From Zeugodacus cucurbitae (taxonomy: Eukaryota; Arthropoda; Insecta; Diptera; Tephritidae), in the NCBI RefSeq assembly GCF_028554725.1, contig NC_071668.1:16134501-16198500 (forward strand): DNA of 64,000 nt, in the 5' to 3' direction. Of this stretch, positions 1-11,200 are shown piece by piece. A model generated the notes under the pieces. That model made no database searches. It had not been told where the DNA came from and was given only the letters and a program-made list of their open reading frames with translations. The position numbers were made by a program, and so were the translations under genes. Position 1 is the first letter of the stretch; each line of letters opens with the position of its first letter.

Positions 1-125
1 ACAAACGCACAAGAGATGTTCCACTGTTTCCTTGGTGTCCCGCTCTTGACACTTCCTACATTCCTCCCGATCTGACAGCTTTTGAAAAATGCAACGAAAA
101 ATTTTAAACTTAGCGGTTAAAATAT
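1..125 (-). mobile_element. Non-LTR retrotransposon remnant (C-terminal end of reverse transcriptase ORF)
   Basis: Read on the minus strand, this stretch is open and gives a cysteine/histidine pattern, ECRKCQERDTKETVEHLLCVC in shape (two Cys three apart, then E-T-x-E-H-L-L-C-x-C). That pattern is typical of the segment after the reverse transcriptase of Jockey/R1-like elements. It is cut by the window edge and followed by a stop-rich stretch. It lies in what should be an intron of Tps1. The family is assigned from the motif only. Confidence 0.45.
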
Positions 126-859
126 AAGAGACTGAGCAGAAGAAGTGGGTTGCCAAAAATCCAAAATATGCAAAACTTAGGATAAACTAACAAAATGGGT
201 GCCAAGCCTAAGAAGTTAAAAAAAGCTTTATGTAAAGTGGCAAAGAAGATAAGGAAGTATATACATAACCAGTCCAAATATAAGGTATTCAAGAGAGCCT
301 TTCGAAAAAGCGATAATAATTTAATGCACACAAAATTTTGTTAAAATTGTTGTCATCTAACGTTAGGACAAAAAAATGCTGTCGGGTCTGTTTGTACAAA
401 AATTTTGTTAATGATTCAAAACTTAATATTTTAGAACAAATATATTATATAATGAACATGTATGTATGTACCGCTGATTGATTATTCAATATTACGTTCT
501 ATAATCAAAGATAATGGAAATAATCAATAGACCGTACAAAGTCCAATGGCGTAGGTCGCCACATCAATTTTTCTTCAATAGAAGATCGTCATCAAAATGC
601 ATATTTTTGTTTCAAAAAGCTCGAATACTATATACAATGAGTTGAATATTAACTTTATAATGACATTTAACATTATATTTTATTGCTAAATCAATATATA
701 TTGTTTACAGTATATATTGGATTTTAGTGCACATAACATAATTAATTTAATCTAATTTAATTTTATTATATTTTATTTATTTATTACTTTAATTACCGTC
801 CACACTAAGCTAACTAACCCGCTTATCTTATCTTCACTTTGTCGCGTCATTTGTTGTAG
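126..859. other. Tps1 intron (upstream part), no exon seen
   Basis: AT-rich DNA between the retrotransposon remnant and the first visible Tps1 exon. It ends in a splice acceptor (TTGTTGTAG) at 851-859. I saw no coding segment resembling the missing N-terminal part of the GT20 domain, so earlier Tps1 exons should lie to the left of the window. Confidence 0.6.
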
Positions 860-3663
860 GTCGTCTCCGTCAATATAAACGCGGCGATTTTCGATAGTTA
901 CTACAATGGCTGCTGCAATAAGATATTCTGGCCGCTTTTCCACTCGATGCCCGGGCGTGCCACCTTTGGCGCCGATCACTGGCACAACTATGTAACGGTA
1001 AATAAACATTTTGCAGCACGCACCATTGAGGCGCTCGAGAAGTGTTTGAAACAAAACAAAGCATTGGATAACAACACACCGCCAATTGTTTGGATACATG
1101 ACTATCATTTGATGTTGGCCGCCAATTGGATACGTGAGAAGGCCGAGGAGAAGCAACTGCCATGCCGATTGGCCTTCTTCTTGCACATACCCTTCCCACC
1201 ATGGGACATTTTCCGTTTATTCCCCTGGGCCGATGAAATACTACAAGGTATGTTGGGCTGTGATATGGTGGGTTTCCACATACAAGACTACTGTCTGAAC
1301 TTCGTCGACTGTTGTCAACGTAATTTGGGTTGTCGTGTCGATCGCAATAATTTACTGGTCGAACATGGTGGTCGCACTGTGCGTATACGTCCGTTACCTA
1401 TTGGTATACCGTACGATCGGTTTGTGACTTTAGCGAAGACCGCGGGGAAACTACTGAAAAGTGATAAGCAACAGATCATTTTGGGTGTTGATAGGTTGGA
1501 CTACACAAAGGGTTTGGTGCATAGGCTAATGGCTTTTGAGAAATTACTGGAGAAGTATCCACAGCATAAGGAGAAAGTAAGTTTACTACAGATATCCGTG
1601 CCGTCACGTACTGACGTCAAGGAGTACAGAGAACTGAAGGAGGAAGTTGATCAGTTGATTGGACGCATTAATGGTCGTTTCACGACAGCCAACTGGGCGC
1701 CCATACGTTATATCTACGATTATGTGGCTCAGGATGATTTGGCCGCCCTATATCGCGATGCCGCAGTTTGTTTGGTGACACCACTGCGTGATGGCATGAA
1801 TTTGGTAGCGAAAGAGTTTGTGGCTTGCCAGATCAATGCGAGTCCCGGCGTGTTGGTCATTTCACCCTTCGCAGGCGCTGGTGAAATGATGCACGAAGCA
1901 TTGCTGTGCAATCCTTATGAGGTGCATGCCGCTGCCGAGGTCATACATCGTGCACTCACGATGCCCGAAGACGAACGCATACTTCGTATGAGCCGATTAC
2001 GTAGACGCGAATCGGAATGTGATGTTAGCCATTGGATGCGTTCGTTCCTTAAGGCGATGGGCACATTGGATGTGGATGATGTCGGCACAACCATAATGCA
2101 GCCAGTCACTGTGGACGACTTTGATGATTATCTACTCAAGTAAGTTGCTTTCGTTGTGACTCTAGTGGTATAGATATTCATTGGTGTTTTCTTTTGCTTC
2201 CAGATACATCGGTTACAATCACAAATTGGCTCTTTTGCTCGATTACGATGGTACCTTGGCGCCAATTGCTCCACATCCAGATCTCGCCACACTCTCGCCC
2301 GAAATTAAGAATGTACTATTTAAGCTTTCAAATCATTCTGATGTTTATGTCGCCGTCATCTCCGGCCGTAATGTCGACAATGTGAAGCGCATGGTCGGTA
2401 TTGAGGGCATTACTTATGCCGGTAATCATGGTCTGGAAATTCTACATCCCGATGGCAGTAAGTTCGTGCATCCGATGCCGATTGAGTTTGAGGACAAAGT
2501 TAGCCTTTTGCTGAAGGCGCTTCAGGACTCGGTAAGTTTTATAAGGGTAAACACAAGAGTAAAATAAGTATCGTTTCGACCGTCGACTAATAGTTTTGAA
2601 GCATAGACTTTATGTTAGGTTTCGATAGAGTTTAATGTTCGGTTGTCAGGTCGAAACAATTTATTAAAAGTCGAAAAAATTGAATTACATATATCAAAGC
2701 TATGTATAAAATTGTGAGAGTATCAGAAAGGTCATTAAGGCTTGGTGTCGGGCGATTTTTAGAATTATTGCCGTGTTTGTGGCTTATGAAAACGACACAG
2801 CATTATTTAAGATAATTTTGGAAAGTTTTAATTATATCAAAACAGATGACCCTCTAAGGAATTTGACCTCGGATATTTATAAGCTGCCCAGCTCTCGGCA
2901 AGACGTTAAAACAACTTTTTATGGAAACAAGAACCTTAATTCACATAGTTAACGAACCTAACAGTCCCTCATCTACGAACAAAAATAACTTTCTTTTTCG
3001 AAAATTAACAATAACGAAGTAATTTCAAAATATTTTAGGTCTGTCGCGATGGCGCTTGGGTGGAGAACAAAGGTGCATTACTCACATTCCATTATCGTGA
3101 AACGCCAGCCGAATTGCGTCCGGCGATGATCGAGAAAGCACGTGGACTCATTATTAAGTACGGTTTCAAGGCAACCGAAGCGCATTGCGCACTCGAAGCC
3201 CGACCGCCCGTACAATGGAACAAGGGTCGCGCATCAATTTACATATTGCGCACTTCGTTCGGTGTCGATTGGAGTGAACGCATTAAGATTATATACGTGG
3301 GTGACGATCTGACAGATGAGGATGCCATGGTGGTAAGTAAACACTTTAAAGTTAGATTAGGTTAAATATCTATGTTGTATGTATAATCAATTTTGATTAT
3401 CCCCCTTCCAGGCGCTCAAAGGTATGGCGCGCACATTCCGTGTCACCTCATCGGATATCGTACGTACAGCAGCCGATCATCGTTTGCCCTCAACCGATTC
3501 GGTATATACGCTACTCAAATGGGTCGAACGTCACTTCATGGGTCGCAAGGCACGTGCGAATTCGTTGACTTATCGTAATCGTCGCGAGGATGGTGTACGT
3601 ACACAAATGTCATTGGAGATTTCGTCGAAGTCGAGTAATAACCTCGATGTCGAACATGTGTAG
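860..3663 (+). CDS. Tps1: Trehalose-6-phosphate synthase, 3' exons (5' partial)
   Basis: Four exons: 860-2139, 2204-2531, 3039-3332 and 3412-3663, all with GT/AG borders; together 717 residues and a stop. Insect Tps1 proteins are about 800-830 aa, so roughly 100 N-terminal residues are missing. The first exon carries most of the GT20 fold: IHDYHLM and the HIPFPPWDIFR segment of the sugar-phosphate site, DRLDYTKG with the catalytic Arg/Lys region, and DGMNLVAKEFVA, which binds UDP-glucose. The later exons encode a HAD phosphatase-like domain with LLDYDGTLAP (about 2235-2260), SGR, a WNKG lysine and GDDLTDEDAM, so all the usual TPP motifs are present. Known role: cytosolic UDP-glucose + glucose-6-phosphate to trehalose-6-phosphate. 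Whether this copy also has phosphatase activity cannot be told from sequence. It faces YIPF6 and the TPP genes. Confidence 0.96.
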
Positions 3664-3960
3664 CCGGCAGCAAGATAAGAAGTCGATGTCGAAGTCTACC
3701 AATTGTCGAAAGTGGAAGTATTGCAGAAAGCCTATTAGTTGGTGTATTTTTTTGCTCTGTGGGCTTTAGCAGATGTGCAAAGCAATTCTTTTTTCTCTTA
3801 TAGAAAGAAGTTTTGTTTAGTTTTTAGTGGACAATAATCATAATTAAAGTACAGAAGATTTATCTATGTATATGTATGTATATATTTACGTATTTTTTAA
3901 GTTAAGGATTTATATGTGAATGCAAATTTTAAATAAAACAAAAAATCAGAACAGTACCTA
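3664..3960 (+). terminator. Tps1 3' UTR with polyadenylation signal
   Basis: An AATAAA hexamer lies at 3932-3937, about 270 bases after the Tps1 stop, in AT-rich DNA. No better hexamer is seen closer. The cleavage site is inferred to be 15-30 bases further on. Confidence 0.55.
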
Positions 3961-3984
3961 CTATAAATGTGTGGACGATTAAAT

Positions 3985-5095
3985 TATTTGGGTATAATTT
4001 CGAAAAGACGATCTCCGAAGCGCTTGATTTGAGTAGAACTAACGTCTAGGATCTATTAAGACGACCTTTAATACAAAAATCCGGGTATGTAAAACCGATC
4101 TTAACAACAGATCTACATAAATAGAACGGATCAGTATTTATATTCGGTCAATAACATTCTAATCGTCAACCTTATTAGGTACTAATAATAATGGAGGATC
4201 GGATCATGTGTAGAAGTTCTAGTAAGTGAGTAAAGTTTTTGATTGTCATTCACTTGGGAGTGGCCAGAAACGGTTCTTCTCCACATGTTTCAAGCAGTTC
4301 ACGACTTCCGGTTTTAGGCCTAGTATCTTCTGGGTAGCCAACAAACAGCTGTTTGGAGGCGAGCTAAAGTGGGAAGGCGAAGTCCGCTCTGCGGTTGTAC
4401 GTAGGGTTTGGGACCCACCACATAAAAACGAAGTAGCAATGAGAAATCGACAAAAGCCTCGGATGAGAACAGCGAATACCGCAGACGATGGAACGATGAG
4501 CTGTACGAGTTATACGTCGACATTGACATAGTTCAGATAATAAAAAGACAGCGGCTACGCTGGCTAGGTCATGTTGTCCGAATGGACGAAAACACTCCAG
4601 CCCTGAAAGTGTTCTATGCAGTACCCGCCGGAGGAAGGGGAAGGCCTCCACTCCGTTAGAGGGATCAGGTGGAGAGCGACCTGGTTATACTTCGGATCTC
4701 CAACTGGCGCCGAACTCCGAAGGAGAGAGAGAAGTGGCGCACTATCATCGATTCGGCTATAACCGGCTAAACGGTTGCAACGCCAATCACATGCATACAA
4801 TAATAATAACAACAACAGCAGTGATAGGATGTTCGAAATGACTCTGTGAAAGGTGATACTATTCAACAACGAGAATGAATTCAGAATTTTACTCGGCCCA
4901 CGATCGTCAACTCGGGTCCGATTAGGTTATATAGACCCATTTTAGCAGCAGCAGCAACGGGTCCGAATCAGTATTTATATCTGGTCTGTGAAAGATGATT
5001 CTACAACAACGGGAACAGACACAGATTTTTCAACGGCCCACGACAATCAACCCGAAAATTACAACAACTACTAAGGCCTCGCAAATGTTGGAAAT
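3985..5095. repeat. Imperfect direct repeats around a retrotransposon fragment
   Basis: The segment from about 4844 (CTGTGAAAGGTGAT) to the CGGCCCACGA run recurs from about 4985 (CTGTGAAAGATGAT), a period near 141 bases. The phrase ATCAGTATTTATAT is found at about 4132 and again at about 4967. The repeat is therefore older than, or interrupted by, the reverse transcriptase fragment at 4330-4820. Confidence 0.45.
4330..4820 (+). mobile_element. Decayed non-LTR retrotransposon 3' fragment
   Basis: Frames here give YRRRWNDELYELYVDIDIV, RLRWLGHVVRMDE and the PAGG-RGRPPLR-RDQVESDLV series, with stops and a frameshift. The same protein tail is better preserved at 49707-50256 (minus strand). The 3' end is the phrase GGTTGCAACGCCAATCACAT followed by short ATA/AAC repeats, as expected for a 5'-truncated retroposed copy. 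Probably RTE-like; the clade is not certain. Confidence 0.7.
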
Positions 5096-5400
5096 TCTAA
5101 AACGGGATTGACACAACATTGAGACCTCGACTTCCATAAGCAGTTATAGATAAAATTAAGAAAAAATGGTTTCCAATCAAATGGGCTATAACAGATACAT
5201 ATTTGATAAAAACAAATTTTACAAAAAATAAAAGAAAAAGTAAAAATAGTTTGAAAATAAAATAAACTTAGCTAGACTCTTTCAAAAAATATTCCAGCAG
5301 TAAAAATATACAAGATAATGTTATCATATTTTGAAGTAGGAGAAATAATTCAAAGTGTATACATATGTTGGGTTGAAAATAATTCAAAACCAGCGATATA

Positions 5401-5635
5401 CAAGGTATGTTCAAAAAAATAACGGGAATTTTAAAATTAAATTTGTTTTTGGGTCTCAGAGAGAGACCAATTATCCCACAAATCGAGTTTGAGAAGTGTT
5501 TCGCATAAGTATTATACATTAGTGCATAATATCGAATGTGAACTATTTTAAAGGCGAAAACATTAACTTAGACGAATCAAAAAATATTTTTTTTTCAAAA
5601 CACGAAAATTCCCAGTATTTTATGAACAAACCTCG
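5401..5635 (+). mobile_element. Internally deleted mariner-family element
   Basis: Terminal inverted repeats: the left end CAAGGTATGTTCAAAAAAAT mirrors the right end ATGAACAAACCTCG, and TA dinucleotides flank both ends. Inside, a short segment reads YFKGENINLD, the usual C-terminal tail of mariner transposases (YFEGDNI type). Nearly all of the transposase gene is missing, so the copy cannot act on its own. Confidence 0.7.
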
Positions 5636-5769
5636 TATAGCAGCTCGTGGCTGCACACACTCAGATACGCATATTCAAACTCGAACACGGATTATATATA
5701 ATTTAGTTTTCAGATATTTTCCAAACAAATTCATTTTGTTTTGGGGATAATATAATCAATATTATTTAA

Positions 5770-5790
5770 GTACGTTTTTTATTTATTTTT
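5770..5790 (-). terminator. Probable YIPF6 polyadenylation signal
   Basis: TTTATT on the plus strand (AATAAA on the minus strand) lies within this T-rich run, about 150 bases past the YIPF6 stop codon. The assignment rests on distance and hexamer only. Confidence 0.35.
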
Positions 5791-5932
5791 CTTTTTTTTT
5801 ATTATTTTCTTATGCGCTTAGACATTATCATATTATAGTATACCTAAATTAAATTGGTTTTATAATCCCCTGGAATTCATTGTAAGTTTACATAAACGTA
5901 TACTAAATAAGCTAAATACACATACTATTTAC

Positions 5933-6942
5933 TTAGTTATGCGATATAACTAACCAAGATACGATGAAAAAGAATAAGAATATTGGATATACGGCAAGTG
6001 GTTTACGGTTTGGTGGCTGACTTTCACCAAGAAATATAAACGAAGCTAAAAATACATATTTAAGTTTACGAATATATTTTATAAAATATAGAAGAAATAT
6101 GTAACTTTGGACTTACCATATGTGGCCCACACAAATCCAAGCGTAGTGGTTAGCAGACGCAAGAAGAACGCCAATTTCGTTTGCGTGGCTAGTAAAATGA
6201 CACGACACACCATCAACGCTATCGCTACGGGCGTAAGGCAATAGCCCAAAACGCAGACGGATTGGAAAAAGGAGCTAGAAAATAAAAAAAATAATAGCAA
6301 AACAGAAACGCCTATATCTTGCACTTGTACTTACATATTGCCGCCAAGCAGTTTCGAATTTAATGTAACTATAGCCGCACCGATCCACACGATAACAAAT
6401 ACTTGTGCAAACTCTGGACCACCATCATACATGCTATCTGACGAACCTTGCAATATAGTAGCCATAAAGGTGCAGAGTACTAGTGGACCCCATAAATCCC
6501 CTAAATTATTAAAACATACAGTTATTGTTGTTAATAAACTATTGCACTTCTGTTGCTAGAGACTCACAATCACGCAGCAAACTGGACTTCTCCTTGGGAT
6601 AGAGCACATGATAGAATTTTACGCCAACAGCGCGTACATCTCTCAACTGCAATGATAACAATTACAAAAAAACATGAGTCATTTAAATGTGCAATTAAAC
6701 TAGGCAGTCGCAATACGCACGAATGTCTCTTTGATTGGCTCATCTAAGGTATTGAAATCTGGTGCGCCAATTTGTGTTGTATTTTTGCGTGCGCCTGGTA
6801 TGGACATATCACCTTCCAGTTGGGAAGCCGAAATGTTATCATCGAACATCTATAATAGAGGTGAGTGGTGCACACATTAGAAATGTTTGTTTTGTTGGGC
6901 ACTGCAATAACTTGCACTACTTACATCCAGTTTAGTGTCCAT
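5933..6942 (-). CDS. Yipf6: YIPF6 (Yip1-domain family protein), complete
   Basis: Six exons on the minus strand: 6925-6942, 6721-6849, 6568-6646, 6335-6500, 6117-6274 and 5933-6045, with introns of 60-75 bases and GT/AG borders. They join to 663 bases, 220 aa plus stop; human YIPF6 is about 236 aa. The first exon gives only MDTKLD. Family landmarks are VRAVGVKFYHVLYP (about 52-65), DLWGPLVL (77-84), DGGPEFAQVFVIVW, NSKLLGGN and the end SQPPNRKPLAVYP. Hydrophobic segments at about 79-93, 106-122, 137-159, 166-190 and 200-217 fit the five-pass Yip1 domain behind an acidic cytosolic N-terminus. The family acts in ER-Golgi membrane traffic with Rab proteins. The reading frame is intact, and the gene sits in tandem with TPP copy 1 and faces Tps1. 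I believe the Drosophila counterpart is CG3652, from memory. Confidence 0.95.
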
Positions 6943-8244
6943 TTTGTTGTGTTTCTTTAATTCTTTGTATTTGCACTACTCTACTAATGAACTAATATAT
7001 TTTTATTAACTATATTTTTCGTATTTGTAACTTTTTCGACACACCACAAAAACTTTTTATTTACACAAATTAATTGTAGACAATACATAAACGTCAGCAG
7101 TAATGATAAAAACAGCTGTTTAGTCGCGCGCTGGCAATCAGACCAATTGATGGTTAAATGAGAACACTTTTTAGCCTATACACAAACCAATGAGAATGGT
7201 GCACCCTGTGTTTTGTTTAAATATAAAATTTAAATACATAATAATTGTTTTTTTTTCTTAATTTATATTAAATAATGTTTATTTTAATCATTTCCTTTCA
7301 ACTAGAACTTATTATTTTGTTATTGTAATTGCATTAAAAATTTCTTCTCAATGAAATCCTAGGAACAGTTGATTTGAATGTGTCAAGTTGACTTTTATTT
7401 TCGAGGGAATCGTTTTTGAAAGCGGAAAAATACGCAAGGATAACTGATTAATTTATTTCCCGGGAGGATTAAAGCTGGTATCAATATCTCACGACATAAT
7501 CTAGAGATTCTATTTGCAAACCAAATATAACTCTGTAATTAACACTCACTCCGGCATTTTCAAGCAAGGCATGGCTTTACCCAACAGATGCAAAGGAGAA
7601 ACTACGGTAAGCTAACTATAACTTTTGTTCCAACAACAGACAATAATAGGTTGATGTTGTTGTTCTAATGATTATACAGACCCTGGTTGAAGCGAAAAGC
7701 CTAAATCTAGTTGTCATCGAGGTCATTTAACGGGAGGCACAGGAAACGAGCTGGGCTGGGCGGGTTTCGACAGTGTCGGACCATAGAAAGGGGTATTATA
7801 TAAGTCGGGTTAAAGATCCAGCTTGGTAAAAGGAACGGACAATACTTTCAACACGAACAAAAACCACTAAGCCACTCTTATTATGACAACAGTATAATTC
7901 CACTCAAGAGAAGACTACGATATTCTCTTGAGCACAAAAATCAAACGTCATTTCTAGTTTATATTATTTTTTCTTCGAAATTTTTATTAACACACACCTT
8001 TTGACCTAAAAAAATAAAACATTTAATTCTTTTTAAACAGTTTGTAAATACAATTAATGCATAATTATATAATTTATAATTAAATCAAAAATTAGTGGGT
8101 CCAGTAAAAGCATACAATATATAATTTTGTTTTACATTGTTGTTGTTGTTTGCTTGCTTGTTTGCTACATACAAGTATAAAAATGTATTTTTTATTGTTG
8201 TTAAATAAAAACTCTACACAAGTAGCGCCTTCTTCTGTTTACTA
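6943..8244. other. Intergenic DNA between YIPF6 and TPP copy 1
   Basis: Holds the YIPF6 upstream region (to about 7150) and AT-rich DNA. I saw no further exon. A short GC-richer patch at about 7720-7810 looks repeat-like but matches nothing I can name. Confidence 0.5.
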
Positions 8245-8250
8245 TTTATT
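8245..8250 (-). terminator. TPP copy 1 polyadenylation signal
   Basis: TTTATT on the plus strand gives AATAAA on the minus strand, 39 bases after the TPP copy 1 stop codon. Confidence 0.55.
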
Positions 8251-8288
8251 TTGTTTTTGGAATTTAAATTATTGCAAATTTTAAGTTT

Positions 8289-11200
8289 TTACTTCTTCTT
8301 GACTTCATAGACCGATTGGATGGCTTTCAGTAGCCAGCCAACTTCCTCGACGGTCTTGATTTGATAATTGGCATAAGTCTTCAGTGTTGGCAGCTCAGAG
8401 ACGCGGAAAGTTTTGCCCAAGCCATGGAGTACCTTGATGGCATCCTCATCGGTGGTGTCATCACCACAGTAAATGATCTTCAGTTTCTTGGCCCAATCGG
8501 CTTCGAAGTGTTTCTCCAAAATCATTTTGGCGCCCTCACCTGTGGAGAAAATTAGAATAGGAGTAGAGCATTAGCTTTAAAGGTGTTTGAAATTAAATAT
8601 TTTATTTCCCCAAAGACAGGATAACCATTGATCACAACTGACGGCAAACATTTACAAATCGATGTTCTTGAGCTAAACTTCATATTTCCTGAGTATTTGA
8701 TTTTTAAGTTGATAAAACAGTTAGACGTCTATATTAACTATGTTCAGACTCAGCAACAACAAAGTTTTTTATTTTTATTATTATTTATGCCAATTTATGT
8801 GCTCTTTATAACAGTTCATTGTACGATTTGCTACTATTCAAGGCTGGACGAATGTAAGAAAGCTTACATAAATTAAAAAAAAAGTTAAAAGCTTCAAAAG
8901 TACATATATCAATATCTGAGAAATCTATATACTCTTTTTTTAAATATTAAATTAAAAATTAATTTTTAATATAACTTATTATTTAAATAAAATCTATTTA
9001 TTCTTATTTATTTATTTTTTTTTTTAATTTTTTATTTATTTTTTGTTCTTTGTTTTATTACTTTAATTTATTTTTTTTTTTTATTAAAAATTTATTTCTT
9101 ACCGAATTTATAAATATTTTTTAAAAATTTTTTGTTGATGTTTATGAAAATATTTTTTATTTTGAAATTCTCAATTTTTTTTTAATATTTTTTAAGACGT
9201 GTGCAAGAGATAAATGACCTGATGGCTGCAAAAATGCGCATAAATTCTTCTTAATGTTGAAAAAATTAATAAATTCTAATTAAAATTGCTGTACAAATGT
9301 GCAATTTATTTTTGGAACATAAATTTTTCTAAAAAAAAACAACAACAACAAAGAAAATGGCACTGCAGTAATTTAATTTAATTTGGCGAAATTTCGCTAA
9401 TTTTAGCAATAAAAAATATTTATGCAAAAAATGATATGTATTTAGGATGCATAATTTGCTGCAACAATATGTGTGTTAACGTCAAATTTTTTTATTTAAA
9501 AAAAAAAATTTTTTTATGTTAAAAAAAAATATTTTTTATTCTTAAAATTTTAAATATATTTTTTTTTATTTTTTGTCCATTGTGTCAGCGTGAAATTGTC
9601 ATAATTTTACATTCTATTTTGTTTTTAATTTCTGTGTTCATCAGCGTCTTTTTTTCGCATCTACAACTTGTTGTTTGATTAACACGAATGTCATAAAAAT
9701 ACTATTACCCAAATAACACCCACTCAGTAGCAATTAATTAAGCGCATACATACTGGTGTATGTATTTATGTATCTATGTACACAAAATTTTTGATTTCAA
9801 ACACATCACAGTAGGAGAATTCGCCATGCGAAAACAGAATGTATAATGGTATAATGGCATATGTATGTACTATATGTATCTCAACAATTGAAATTAAATA
9901 CGAGCGTGTGATGAGATTATTTTTAGCTAATTTTTCCAGTGCAAACATTTCCACATATCATATCCATTAAATACACACAACTGATACCATAAAGTACCAC
10001 TAATTGGATCTCTATAAAAAATTAAAAAATTTGAGTCGATTTTTTTTTAAATTGGATAGCTTATTGTTTGAAAAAAATCATAACTCCATAACTTGTATGA
10101 TAAAAGTACTAAGTCTAGTTAAATGTTCTTTGGTTTTGGTTCCCCAAACAGCCTATATTTCTCGCGTCAGAAAACTAGAACTTTAATATCGATAGAGATC
10201 CACATTTGGATCATAAATATTTTCATATGCATTCTCATAACAGTACAGACAGATGTCTTTCAGATATAAATGGTCGAAATATGCCTTTCAGGTTTCTATG
10301 CTTCCTCAAGTTTCAGGATTTCCTAATGAATAATAATTTGACAGTTACTATATATTTGCTGTCTCCGTATACTGGGTACGTAATATGTTGTAAAGATCTA
10401 TGTTCAGAATCGGGTCAATGGTCATTCAACTGTCAAAACTACAACAAGAACATATTCTCTCTCTTTCTCTCAAACAAACTATTTTGTATTTACTAATCAT
10501 CATCGTAATAGCGAAAAAACTACAATTTTAATCAATTTGGAGAGTTCTATGCGACTTGCTAGTAATAGTTTTCAAGATTAATCTGATGTTCAAATCGATC
10601 TTAAGGGGTTATAGTATTAAAGTATACGTTCGTGCGAATGTTAGCTCAAATTTTTATAAAGATTTAAGAAGTAGAAGCGGGGTTATAGCGTTTTGCATCT
10701 TTCTCCGCTACACTATAAAAAAAGTGTTCTTAAAGCTTTAAACGCGATTATCTCAAAATCATGTTTTTCAGAAAAGATCGTTGCGGTGACTAGGATTGCC
10801 GAACGAATTTTAAAGACTTCATTGTTCATAATTTCATTGATGTGTACTAGGGCTCTTAAAATTATTCGATTAACCTGGAAACCGATTATTCGAATATCCG
10901 GTTTGTAACCGTTCGTACGAATATTAACCGGTTAGCACTATTCGGTTAGTCGCAATGTTCCGACTATTCGAATAGTCGTTCTACTGCGGTTATTCGAATA
11001 GTTATACTGCCACTATTCGAATAAATGAAAAATTTTTTGCAATCCAAAAGCCTTTGATTTTCCGTATTCCAGCCACTTTATCAGTATCAGAGAGGACGTT
11101 CTCCATTGCAGGAAACATTGTGACACCACGTAGAAGCTGCTTGCTAGCAACAAATGTTAACCTTTTAACATTCTCATATCAAAATAGACGTTTTATGAGA

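Noticed and set aside
773..1202. Minus-strand open frames of 110-137 codons
   Set aside because: Shadows of the Tps1 exon on the other strand.
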